NCBI RefSeq assembly: GCF_030253575.1
Contig: NC_080566.1
Location: forward strand, 29,919,001 to 29,983,000
Direction: 5' to 3'
DNA: 64,000 nucleotides
Origin: Rhododendron vialii
Lineage: Eukaryota; Streptophyta; Magnoliopsida; Ericales; Ericaceae
Shown: piece by piece, positions 1 to 10,867 of the stretch
How positions within the stretch are numbered: position 1 is the stretch's first letter
How the letters are laid out: each line of letters opens with the position of its first letter
The notes under the pieces: model-generated
What the model was told of the DNA's origin: nothing
The model's database searches: none
What the model saw: only the letters and a program-made list of their open reading frames with translations
Translations under genes and position numbers: made by a program

Positions 1-71
1 TCATTGTGCTACTCTTTTTCAGTTTCTATTTGGATCACTCAAGTATGTGATTTGTTGGATTTGGATTGTAG

Positions 72-2166
72 GCTCAAAAGTTGAACAAAGATATATTTGA
101 GACCATATACTTCCATGCTCTAAAAGCTTCTTCTGAGTTGGCTGCAAAAGAAGGTCCCTATGAGACATATAGTGGAAGTCCTGTGAGCAAGGTATGCTTT
201 CCAGTGTTTTTTCAGTGCTCAATGCTCCGATGGCGGCTCTAGGAATTTACATCAGGGCAGACAAAAAATTTATAGTTCTGAAAATTTTGAATTTTAGAAC
301 CGACAATTCTTGTAGGCATCTAAAATTCATTCTCACTTGATCAGCAAGATTAATAAAGGCGAATTGTATAACTATCAATGTTGTAGGTAAGTCCGTTTGG
401 CCACAAAATTGGGCTGGGTTAAGATTAAGTTGGTATTGGAGTTATGAAGTGGATTCGGATCTCAATTTCTTTGGTTTTGATCCAGAAAGCCCTGTTAGGG
501 TGTACAATTTTAAATTTTTCTGTGTACCAGATTGCTACTAAACCAAAGAATCCTTTTTACATTATATTTTTTCATTTGCCGTGTGAGGAAGTTCAATTGA
601 CCACCCTCAGCTCCATGTGAGGCTACCAGCGACTGCCAGTGCTTTGGATAGTTCTTATTCCAAGTCTTCTGTAATTTTTTTTTTTTTTTGTCTTACCATA
701 ATATTTCAAAGTTACAATCGAATACTAGTAATATATTTGGTCACCTAAATGTTTCGTCAATGCTTATAAATGCTTGTATGGTACTCTGCTGTTCAGGGAA
801 TTCTTCAACCGGACATGTGGAATGTTAAACCTTCGAGTCGATGGGACTGGGATGATCTTCGGGGTATGATAGCAAAGAATGGAGTAAGAAATTCACTTCT
901 TGTAGCACCTATGCCCACCGCTTCAACTAGCCAGATTCTAGGAAATAATGAGTGCTTTGAACCGTATACCTCCAACATCTATAGTCGAAGAGTTCTGAGG
1001 TTTGTATTGCCTTCATATTGTAATAACGAATAAGTTACTTCTGAGTTCTAAGGTTGATTTTCTTTTTGTTTTTCTAAACTTTTTCCATCTAATGCATTTT
1101 CTCTATTTCTCTTAACAGTGGTGAGTTTGTTGTGGTGAATAAACACCTTCTTCATGACCTAACCGAGATGGGACTTTGGTCACCTACAGTTAAGAACCAG
1201 ATAATTCACGAGGATGGATCCGTTCTGCAGATATCAGGAATTCCTGATGATCTGAAATTTATTTATAAGTATGAATTTCTCTGTTTTGTGGGGTGTTCTT
1301 TTTCTGTCTTTATGTTTATTCTCCTGCTGGACTAAATGTTTTGCTGCTTCAGGACTGTTTGGGAGATCAAACAGAGGACATTGGTTAATATGGCGGTTGA
1401 TCGTGGATGCTATATAGACCAGAGTCAGAGCCTAAACATACACATGGATCAGCCTAATTTTGGAAAACTTACTTCCTTGCACTTTCATGCATGGTCCAAT
1501 GTAAGAACTAGTCTGATTAGTTTTAAATTGGTTAAAATTTTTTGAGCCTTAAATTTGAATATATCTAATAGAATCGAAAGTCTGCACATCAAACCAATTT
1601 TTTGATGATTGAGTTTGCCTTATATCCTCGGTCAAAGTTAGGTAGTCATTTTGATGCTTTTTAAGTTGAAGATAAGGGCTTCTTAGGGTATATGGATTTT
1701 CATATTTGGCTTTCCAAAATTCCTCTTTTGATTGTGCAAATGCCCATGGTCAGAAAAACACAGTAGTTGGATAGTTGCCCTTTATGGGAATTAATGCTTG
1801 CAATATTTTTGGCATGGATTAATTTGTGATTAGCAGAGGAATATTCTGCATTATCTTCTGATCCGTTGTTTTCATTTTTGTTCGTTGATAAAAAGGGTTT
1901 GAAAACTGGGATGTACTACCTAAGATCACGTGCTGCAGCCGATGCCATCAAGTTCACAGTGGACACATCTATGCTTAAGGTAATAGCCTGATTGATTACC
2001 TTAATCCTCATCAGTTGATCAAGAAATTTTCCTAGTTGATTGATATAAACGGCATTTACTTGCGATGCAGGAAAAACCCAAGATCGAAGACGATGACAGC
2101 GCAAAAATGTCACAGATGGTATGTTCTTTGACAAACCGCGATGAGTGCATGGCGTGTGGCAGTTGA
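72..2166 (+). CDS. RNR1: Ribonucleoside-diphosphate reductase large subunit, C-terminal exons (5' end outside window)
   Basis: This is the large (R1) subunit of class I ribonucleotide reductase, which reduces NDPs to dNDPs with the small R2 subunit. Six exons can be read: 72-191, 797-999, 1119-1268, 1353-1500, 1896-1979 and 2071-2166, all with GT/AG junctions and one continuous frame of 266 codons before TGA. They encode the conserved blocks [64 protein letters not shown] and [10 protein letters not shown], then the C-terminal tail [16 protein letters not shown]. The tail's Cys-x-x-Cys pair (ECMAC) is the family's shuttle dithiol that re-reduces the active site. The N-terminal ATP-cone and radical-site part lies left of the window. 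No lesion is visible, so the gene looks functional. The family call is very secure; which paralogue it is cannot be told from this part. Confidence 0.96.
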
Positions 2167-2427
2167 AAGAGTTCGTCACCAAAAGTTGCTTTTGTTGCAT
2201 TTCCTTCTGACATCGAGAGGCAACCAGATTCGGCATGGCTGGGGCCTGGGCCTCTTTCTTACAATAGAGGTTGGCAATGGAAGTACTTTTCCAAGCTTTC
2301 TCAGATTTGGGGTTTGAATGTGATGAATATTGTAATATAAAGTCGGATTGGGATCAACAAAAAAATGTATATGTTCAACTTGGTATCTTTAGTTTCATGT
2401 GTATTGGTTGAACTGTTGGTAGGATTG

Positions 2428-2582
2428 ATGGATTTTGCTCTAATATCATGGTAATTTTGAGTTGATTGTAATCAATTTTTTTTTTTGGTGCCGTTGAGTG
2501 ATAATTTGGCTCTCATTCCATACTATAACTCATGTATACTACCAATTGAACAATAGGGATGATCCGTTAGAGCAAAATCCAT
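2428..2582. repeat. Small inverted-repeat element
   Basis: A perfect 16-bp inverted repeat (ATGGATTTTGCTCTAA at 2428-2443, its reverse complement at 2567-2582) encloses about 120 bp. It could be a very small MITE, but no target-site duplication was found. Confidence 0.35.
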
Positions 2583-3389
2583 GTATACTACCAACTGAGA
2601 AAAGATTTATATTTTGTAAGTACAAAAATTACTGCCAATTGAACAATATAACCGGACAAAAAGATAGGGATGAGGGAGTATATTTCTCGCTTATGGGTAA
2701 AGTACATTTGAGCCCAAGTAGGGATGCAAATTGGGCGGGACCAACCCAAAACAACTCGAGTTTAGCTTAGAAAAGTGGATTGGACAAATTCAAACATTGA
2801 CAAACACAAGTCTAAGCCCAGACAAGAATTGTACGACCCTAGTTGAAAATGGGCAGGGTATATTATTTCAAGTCATGTACTCCTATGTAATTAGGGCTAC
2901 TGGTCTCTAACCCCAATTATATCCCAAAATATTGGTCCAGACGGCAAAAAGATAACTTGAAAAATAATACAATTTCTTCAAGAAAGATTTAAAATTTTCC
3001 AACAATTTACTCCTAGATATCCATGAGTTCCTTTTATTCACGAGAAAGATCTCAATGTTCTTCAAAGAAATGTTAGATTTTTAGGTCTTCGTTTTGCAGA
3101 TCAAACAAATATTTTGGGACGGAAGTAGTATTTTCATAGGTAAAAGTAAATTTATGCGAGTAATTATAGACCATGTACCAAATAAACTAAACTCCCTTCC
3201 TAATTTGACCATTCTCTTTCTCAACTGTGAATTGGTTTTTAGTTGTGAACACTATGTCTCTCTATATACCACCGCGCGAACATGCATAATCAATCTTGAA
3301 AACCCATGTCAAACAATTCTGTGTTGATTTTCTCAGATAACCTAAGCCCTCCCAATTGACTCTAACACACGTTAAACAAGTTAGGGTCC

Positions 3390-3618
3390 GGATCCTCTTC
3401 ACTCCAAATTTTGGACCAAACGAGACAGTCTAGATCGGGATCGTCTATTGATATAGTCAAAGTTAACGGGGTGAAATTTGTTCAAAAACTCTTCTAGGTA
3501 AGAGTTAACTCTTACATGGAAGAGTTTTGAAAAAAATCTAAATCATTCATTGCAGCAAATGAACGGTGCACATATGGGCTGTCTCGTTCACCCCAGACCT
3601 TTGGACTAGAGAGGATCC
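3390..3618. repeat. MITE-like element with imperfect terminal inverted repeats
   Basis: Left arm from GGATCCTCTT (3390) and right arm ending AGAGGATCC (3618) are imperfect reverse complements over about 40 bp and share the block ACGAGACAG. The termini resemble MULE-type MITEs. No 9-bp duplication is conserved, so it is probably old. Confidence 0.4.
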
Positions 3619-4051
3619 ATTGCCGTGCTTGGACATGCCTGAGTTACAAACCCTAAAATCATTTGGGATGACACTAGAGATTGAGACCTATATCTATCCG
3701 CTGTCTCAATTTTCTTACATATTGAAAAACAACATTGAAACTTCTATAGCAAGTACAAATTTTGTAGAATTTTCTTGCTATAAATACAGTCAATGCATGG
3801 CAATATTTGACTGAAATGGCAAGATAGACTACAAAAAGCAAATAATAAAACAGTAAAAAAGAAAAAAGAAACGTACGACTTTTTTTATTGGAGACTTGAA
3901 AATTAAAGAAACATATACTTGAAAATTCATACATGGATAAACTTTATACTTGAAAAATCTAAAGAAACATGGTTAATTAGGACAAAACCTAATCAATGGT
4001 CTTATAAGTAGATGTTCGGGTCAGTTTACGCACATCTACTCGAGCAGAGTT

Positions 4052-4326
4052 TGGGATGCAAACGAACATAGCTGCTCGCCAACAACTCGAGACTTGGCTC
4101 GTTAGGATAGCTCGGTTTGGCTCATTTAGGAATCGAGCCGAGCTCGAGTTTTGAGCTCGTTTAGTAAATGAGTGGAGCATAACACTCCAAAGCTCGGCTA
4201 AAAAAAGTAGACTTGGCTCGTTTATAGAGGCTTGTCGGGCAAATGAATCAGGCTCGGCTCGGCTTGTTAAGGGCTCAAGCCAAACTTGAACACAACAAAG
4301 CCCGACTCGGTTTGTTCGCAGGCCTA
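4052..4326. mobile_element. Decayed hAT-type MITE, GAGCCGAGCTCG-rich family
   Basis: Ends TGGGATGCAAACGAAC and GTTTGTTCGCAGGCCTA are diverged copies of the TAGGGCTGCAAACGA terminus seen at 26064 and 40702. The interior has the same GCTCG/GAGCC-rich composition. The 8-bp flanks no longer match, so this is the oldest of the three copies. Confidence 0.55.
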
Positions 4327-4529
4327 GCTGGAGTTAACAACCATGCAACCGTTTAGGGACTTCAAAAGTTTTTACCTACGGTATGAGTCGAACCTGCAAA
4401 TTTAGAAATATACGTTTCTTTACTCGTTGTCATGCCCTCACGGGACTAATTCCTTGGAGTTGACGTAACCTCTGCTTTAGCAGTCGTACTTTGATTTTAA
4501 ACGTATTTGGTTGCGAGAAAACAGGGGAA

Positions 4530-5640
4530 AAGAAACGGTCCTCTAATGGCTCTAGTTGACAAAATTCAGTTATTTAAAGACTCGGCCAAACGACGAATAA
4601 GAGTATCAAGTAATGATGGATTAAGTAGTAATGATGGATTAAGTAAAAAGTCAAAAGCAAATGTCTTGTTTGAAAATTGAAACATATAGGAGTATATATA
4701 TTTTTTGGTAATGCAGGGTGTCCGGACTAGCTTACGCGCATCTCAGACTAATCCCTACGACCCCTCTCATAGCCGTTTCACATGCTTATGCGTGTGGTGA
4801 GATGACCCCACAAATTGTTGGCAATGAGAATCGAACTTGAGACCTTATAGCATTACATGAAGTGTTAATGGATTGGGCGCAACTTAATTTCAAAATTGGG
4901 TCAACTTTTGAGTAATCCTTGTGTGGAAGGGAGGCTAGCTCAAAACCATGCAAAAATTCTTGTAACTTGTAGGGACTGCAAACAGGAATATTCACATTTT
5001 GAAAACCTGAGCTCAAAAAACAAAAAGTTGAAGGTGTAAAAATATTGAATAATGAGCAGAGAAAATTATCTGCAAAATGACCTAAAATCATTGGGAGTCG
5101 AAAAGTTAATTAGATGTTCCAACCTTAAAATTCAAGCTCTAAATTTGCGGAGCGTAGGCCTCATTCCGCTAAAGTTCTCATTTTTTAAGTACTTATTTTC
5201 TGCTTTCCGAGACAAATCATTCTCTTATAATACATCACTTTTAATTTAAAAAATATGGTTTTGTAGCTGCTATTGCGGATTTCAAGTCCTACAAATTTTT
5301 CTGATAGCTTTGTCGATGGATTGCGTTGGTTGTAGATTATTATTGCACATATTTAAACACGTGACACTTTTTTTTTTCCTTCAGCGCGAGCCCATCTCAT
5401 GAATTATTTTACTAACTCTGACTAATAAAACAACTTTATAGCACAAGAATAATCTAAAAGATCAAAGCAGAGGAAGTTAAAGAACGGTCGTAATATAACG
5501 GCTCTACTGGATAAAGTTAGGTTGTTGGGACTACTTGGCCAAATGAGGAACAAGAGATTAAGATAATGATAGGGTTTAGGAGAAAAGTCAAAAGCAAATG
5601 ACTTGTTTAGTTAATTAAAACATATATAGTTTAGCATTAA
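4530..5640 (+). repeat. Ancient direct duplication
   Basis: About 4530-4690 and 5480-5640 are diverged direct copies. Shared blocks include AACGGTC, ACTTGGCCAAA/ACTCGGCCAAA and AAAAGTCAAAAGCAAATG, in the same order and spacing. The unit's origin is unknown. Confidence 0.45.
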
Positions 5641-5929
5641 TTAATTTGTTGAAATGTAATTAGGGGATTGCTTGTGGCTCAATATCTTTGAGTTGCGTAC
5701 GTATATAGGGTTGACTTGTGGTGGGGAACGTACGGATGGCTCAACACCAATGCAAATATATCTTCTAAAACCTACTAATAAGAAGAGCAATTCGTAAAAG
5801 AGAATTAAATTGTACGCGGGTGCAGCGTAAACATCTAGGTTATGCGCGTATTCAATCAACAAGTCGCACTTGAATTCTATACACGTACGTGTGATTGGAT
5901 ACGAGTTTCAATTGTTGGTTGGATTACAC

Positions 5930-6594
5930 CGGACACGAATAGAATTTAATATCTTCATAAAATCTACATTTTGCAAAACTGAGTTCACAGAATGAATTCC
6001 AGTACCTGATGCTAAATTTAATGACATCCTCAATATTTATAGGCTAGCGTTGGGGAAATCTATTAACCTCGAAAAGTCTGGTATTTGTTTCTCTGGCAAT
6101 ACCCCCTCCCCCTGCAGCCTGAAATTTGTTCTATGTAACTACTTGGCTAAGTCACATAATGCGCAACGGGCCGGGTGCGGTCCCATGCACATGAATCGAA
6201 TCTAATATCTTCATAAAATCTACATTTTTGTGAACCTGAGTTCACAAAACTGAATTCAAATTCCTGATGCTAAATTTAATTATCTACAAATAAATATTTG
6301 TCCAAGATACCAAAAACTAAAAGGAAATAATCAAATGGTATGGAAATCCTTTCTTTACTGATCAAAAATAAAAAATAAAAAATAATAATTAATCAAATGG
6401 TTAAATAGATAATGTAAAGTTGAAATCACAGATTGAATTTCGCATAGTGGTATTATTTAACGACAACGAATAGAGAAATAAATTTACAAATAAATATTTG
6501 TCCAAGATACAAAAAACTAAAAGGAAATAATCAAATGGTTAAATAGAGACAACGTAAGGCTGAAATCACAGAATGAATTTTGCAGAGTGGTATT
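5930..6594 (+). repeat. Two successive tandem duplications flanking the Copia insertion site
   Basis: A first pair (about 5936-6030 and 6185-6275) shares AATATCTTCATAAAATCTAC and CCTGATGCTAAATTTAAT. A second pair has a period of exactly 200 bp (6286 and 6486) and shares AAATAAATATTTGTCCAAGA and AAGGAAATAATCAAATGG. The second copy of the latter ends at GTGGTATT, where the Copia element is inserted. The first copy (AGTGGTATTATTTAAC) therefore shows what the site looked like before insertion. Confidence 0.6.
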
Positions 6595-7006
6595 TGTTGT
6601 GCCGAACAAGGAATTGAGAATATAACAAATCAACAAGCGATGAACAAGAACACAAAGATATACGTGGTTCCGCTCAAGCACAAAGTAAGAATGTACTCTA
6701 TGGGGAAAAGAGCAAGATGATTCACTATAAACGGAAAGAGAAACAAAGAGCCGGCTATACCCGTAACTCTACTTGAAGCACCAAACAGATATCTAGGGAC
6801 AAATCTTTGGTGAAACCCAAAAGGGAGACACAAACCCTTGGTGGAACCCTAAGAGATGAACAAAACCCTAATATCTAAGTCCTTGAACAAAAGACCATAA
6901 CCTAGGAACCCCCAAGGTCCCTATTTATAGGAAAACACTAAATAAACCTAAACCGAATAGGAATAGGAATCCTAGTCAATTTAAGAATTCTAGTCAATTT
7001 CCAACA
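6595..7006 (-). repeat. Copia 3' LTR
   Basis: Left copy of the direct repeat; the 3' LTR because the element reads on the minus strand. TG...CA termini. A TCCCTATTTATAGGAAAAC block holds a likely TATA region on the minus strand. Confidence 0.9.
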
Positions 7007-7101
7007 AATCTCCACCTTGACTTGAATTCCATTGAACTCAACACCATAGGCAATCCTCTCCTTTAATCGCTCATCTCCCTCAAAAGCCCCCCACGGGGCA
7101 A

Positions 7102-8556
7102 TCACCAACGGCACAAACAAGCAAGGCTCAAGCACACCTGCTTGACCTTGTAAATGCGACTCAGAAAACCCAGTCGCACATGCCTCCAAATTGAGCCTCT
7201 ATCTTCCAACGGGCACCTCCGACCCAACGCATCCCTTCTGGATACACACAAAGATCTACTCAAACTCCACACGGAATTAATTACCGACTCCACTACAGAG
7301 TTAAAAACCCAACACTGAGTCAATCTTGAATTCACCGATGAAGAACCCAAAGATGTAGCACACACAATCGTACTACCATCAAGCACATAAAGGTTATTCG
7401 ATTTTCGACCCTTCATTAAAACATGAGCACCCTTCAAAACCCTCAAGACTCCACCTTTAGCGGTATGCTTCCAACCCAAAGAGTCAAGAGTACCCAAATA
7501 GATAAGGTTCCTCTTCAAATCTGGTATATGTCGAACACCAAACAACGTCCTCACAAACCCATCATGCATTCTGACTTTAACTGTTCCAATCCCAACAATT
7601 CTACAGGGCATATTATTCCCCATAAGAACTGTACCACAGCTGACTGATTCATAAGTATCGAACCAATTCTCATTCGGACACATATGGTAAGAACATCCGG
7701 AGTCCATAATCCATTTGGTATTCGAACAAACATCACTGACACTCGCAGAAAGAACCATAAGTGAATCGTCGGAATCCTCTTCAACAATACCAGCAACAAC
7801 ATTCTCTTCAAAATTGTTCTTATTTTTCAACCTAGGACAATTTCTCATCACGTGCCCGTATTTTCTATAGTAAAAACACTTTACTTCTTGATTTGTGGAA
7901 CGAAAGCCAGAAACCCCTCTATTGCCATTATCCCTCTCAAAAGTTCTTCCTTGCGCTACCAAACCATCAGTATAAACCTCACTTTCACCGGATACTTTTT
8001 TTCTTAATTCCTTTGAATATAAACTAAATTTAACATCCTCCATGGAAATTGTATCTCTCTCGTAAAGTAGGGTAGTAACAAAATGCTCATAAGACGCAGG
8101 CAAAGAACATAACACAATAAGGGCTTGATTTTCATCATCAATCACAGTATCAATATTTTTTAAATCCCTAATAATTCGATTTAACTCATCTAGATGGTCT
8201 TTTACGGGCATACCTTCCCTCATACGAAACGTATAAAGGCGCTGCTTCAAATACAACCTGTTGGTAAGAGACTTCGTCATATAGATACTTTCCAACTTCA
8301 ACCAAATACCGGCAGTTGTATCCTCCTACCCGACCTCGCGAAGCACATCATCGGCTAAACACAACTGAATCGAACTGAGCGCCTTCGCATCGAGACCCTC
8401 AAACACACTATCCTGCATATCAACAGGCTTCTTCGATTTTCCTAATAAAGTCTTGTATAATCCTTGTTGAACAAGCAAAGCCTTCATCTTAATACGCCAT
8501 AAACTGAAGCTAGTGCTCTGCCCATCGAACTTCGCAATTTCGAAACGAGTCGCCAT
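7102..8556 (-). pseudogene. Copia Gag-protease remnant
   Basis: Reading starts at ATG 8556 (MATRFEIAKFDGQ). It gives the Copia Gag (DUF4219/UBN2-type) with LCLADDVLREV, then one in-frame TAG at 8326-8328, after which the frame continues unshifted. Next come LCSLPASYEHFV, a zinc knuckle whose second Cys is replaced by Tyr (CFYYRKYGHVMRNC), the aspartic-protease motif WIMDSGCSYHMC, and the Gag-pre-integrase segment ending near LYVLDGSTI. After that (about 7350 downward) the frame runs into sequence typical of the region before a 3' LTR, which marks the deletion junction. It is dead by nonsense, zinc-knuckle loss and loss of pol. Confidence 0.88.
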
Positions 8557-8633
8557 TGAAACAATCACCAATTGCACAATACGCAGCGGAAAACAAAAGC
8601 CTCGGATTAAAATCCGGTGCTTTGATACCAATT

Positions 8634-9046
8634 TGTTGTGCTGAACACGAAATTGAGAATATAACAAATCAACAAGCGATAAACAAGAACACAAAAATAT
8701 ACGTGGTTCTGCTCAAGCACAAAGCAAGAACGTACTCCACAGGGAAAAGAGCAAGATGATTCACTATAAACGGGAAGAGAAACAAAGAGCCGGCTATATT
8801 CGTAACTCTACTTAAAGCACCAAACAGATATCTAGTGACAAATCTCTGGTGGAACCCAAAAGGGAGACACAAACCCTTGGTGGAACCCTAAGAGATGAAC
8901 AAAACCTTAATATCTAAGCCCTTGAACAAAAGACCATAACCCGAGGAACCCCCAAGGTCCCTGTTTATAGAAAAACACTAAATAAACCTAAACCAAATAG
9001 GAATAGGAATCCTAGTCAATTTAGAAATTCTTGTCAATTTCCAACA
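8634..9046 (-). repeat. Copia 5' LTR
   Basis: Right copy of the direct repeat, next to the primer-binding site (8619-8630). The same TG...CA ends and Tata-like block (TTTATAG) are present. Confidence 0.9.
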
Positions 9047-9120
9047 ATATTATAGCAATAAGCATGAACCATTTTTTTTCAAGACGAGTCAATCTCACAA
9101 ATTAATTTCAGATTGACTAA

Positions 9121-9972
9121 GAGCATCTCCAACCTAACATCCTCCAAATCTTCATTTTAGAGGACCAAAACATTATTTTATAATCAAAAAGTAGATTTAG
9201 AGGGTTTCATTATTCATAACAACTCCAACCCAACACTCTATTTCTTCCTCTATATTTTAAAAAACTCACTCTAAATTTCAAACTTCGTCACTTTCCCTCT
9301 AAAATTCAAATTATCATATTTCTTTCCTTATAAATAAATACTTAAGATTGGTCTTATTTTAAAGATATTGTAAATATCTTTTGATTAGTACAAAATTTAC
9401 AAAAGATAAATGAACCAAAACCAATTTGATGTTAAAATGGAATATGAAAAAGATGAATAGTGAAATGGAGGAGATACTCCATAAATTTTCAAAAAAACTA
9501 AGAGCAGAGACAATTCGTAGGGACAATCCGCAGGGACAAATGTGTTTGGCCCCATTTGGATCCTGAAAAAATCTAAAAAAATATCCATAAATTTTTGAAT
9601 ATTATTTTATGGGGCCCTGTAAAAAATCAGTTCCAGTGGATATCGGTAAGTATAACTTTTGGATAAGTAGGGGCGAATTGACAGTTTCGCCCATACTTAT
9701 CCAAAAGTAATACTTACCGATATCCACTGGAGCTGATTTTTTACAGGGCCCCATAAAATAATATTCAAAAATTTATGGATATTTTTTTAGATTTTTTCGG
9801 GATCCAAATGGGGCCAAATGCATTTGTCCCTGCGGACTGTCCCTGCTCGTAGCAGGACTTTTGATCCTCCAAAATGGAGGCAAATATGGAGGATGCATTT
9901 GATTGATTAATTCCTTTAAAATGGAGGAATGGAGAGAGATATGGAGATATAGAGTATGCATTGGAGATGCTC
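9121..9972. mobile_element. Tourist-like (PIF/Harbinger) MITE with a nested foldback element
   Basis: Terminal inverted repeats GAGCATCTCCAA / TTGGAGATGCTC are flanked by the 3-bp duplication TAA (9118-9120 and 9973-9975), as expected for PIF/Harbinger. It contains no transposase and is interrupted by the foldback at 9502-9848. Confidence 0.85.
9502..9848. mobile_element. Snapback (foldback) element forming a near-perfect hairpin
   Basis: Arms 9502-9677 and 9686-9848 are almost perfect reverse complements around an 8-bp loop (TTGACAGT). The arms include the block GGATATCGGTAAGTAT and its complement. Termini are GAGCAGAGAC / GTCCCTGCTC. The left flank is TAA and the right is GTA, so the duplication is unclear. 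It sits inside the Tourist MITE. Confidence 0.8.
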
Positions 9973-9975
9973 TAA

Positions 9976-10867
9976 GTGGGGCTTAAACATAACACTAGTA
10001 ACACATCCATATAGGTAATTGGTAAAGAGCATTGGCGACTCCAGAAATTCCTGTTAGGATATTCAATGAAAAATTCAAAACAATAATTTTATAAATTACT
10101 ATGTAGAAGATAATTATAAGTGTATTGATAGTAACATTTTCACATACGAATTGCAAATATATATGGAAATGTTACACTTCCCATCGTAAGTTTTCATACG
10201 TCTAAATTATTGCATAATAGACTTAATAGCTCTAATTCAAATGCTATTTTAAATGTATGTTTTCGGTGTACACGCGTTAAAAAATGTACATAGTAATAAT
10301 TCATTTATGTCCTATTTGAATAAGCAAATTATTCTTTTACAGTATTAAAAACTCACTAAATACTAAACTCACTTTCTTTTAGGAATTTTGAGAATGCCAG
10401 ATAGATTCGAACCTGGGTCAGATTGATTCTTTTTTTCTTTTTTTTTTATTATGTCTATACGTGACATTCCTGAGAGGCCAGAAGTGATTCTCCTATTCTC
10501 TTGTGCATTCTTTTGTATTTTTTTTTACATAATTTTTAATAGAATCTCGTATTTTTTGATTTTCTTACCTTTCGAATAGTTTTTTGGTTGTGCAAATCAA
10601 AGAGAATGCTGATCTTGGGTTGTACCTGGTCCGAAACCAAGTGGACTTACTATTTCTTTTGAATTTTTGTAGGTTGTTGGGTGTTCAAAATTAGTTGAAA
10701 AGGGTATTCAAAGCCAAAGGGGAACCCATCAATATTTATTACTATCAATACTTGCACATGCCAAATTAGGGTGTTCGCATGAACCATTGAACACTATTTC
10801 ATCCATGTGCCGCTGATAAACGGTGAAAATGAGAAAGAGGAAGAGAAAGTTTCTCTAACTTGAAAAG
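9976..10867. other. Intergenic, nothing recognised
   Basis: AT-rich sequence with poly-T runs. No ORF, structured repeat or RNA gene that I can support. Confidence 0.6.

Larger units (their letters stand above)
2167..6594. other. Intergenic region with decayed repeats, no gene
   Basis: After the RNR1 3' UTR (probably ending near 2340) I find no coding gene. The stretch holds inverted and direct repeats listed separately (2428-2582, 3390-3618, 4052-4326, 4530-5640, 5930-6594). Short ORFs here match nothing I recognise. Confidence 0.7.
6595..9046 (-). mobile_element. Internally deleted Ty1/Copia LTR retrotransposon
   Basis: Direct LTRs of 412-413 bp (6595-7006 and 8634-9046) begin TGTTGTGC and end TTTCCAACA. 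The flanks are GTATT (6590-6594) and ATATT (9047-9051), a 4/5 match as a target-site duplication. On the minus strand a primer-binding site TGGTATCAAAGC (8619-8630), matching the usual initiator-tRNA-Met site TGGTATCAGAGC, follows the 5' LTR. A purine-rich GGTGGAGAT tract precedes the 3' LTR. The element is 2.45 kb against about 5 kb for the family. Gag and protease remain, but integrase core, reverse transcriptase and RNase H are missing, so it is non-autonomous. The LTRs differ by roughly 5-6% by eye, so the insertion is not recent. Confidence 0.93.
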
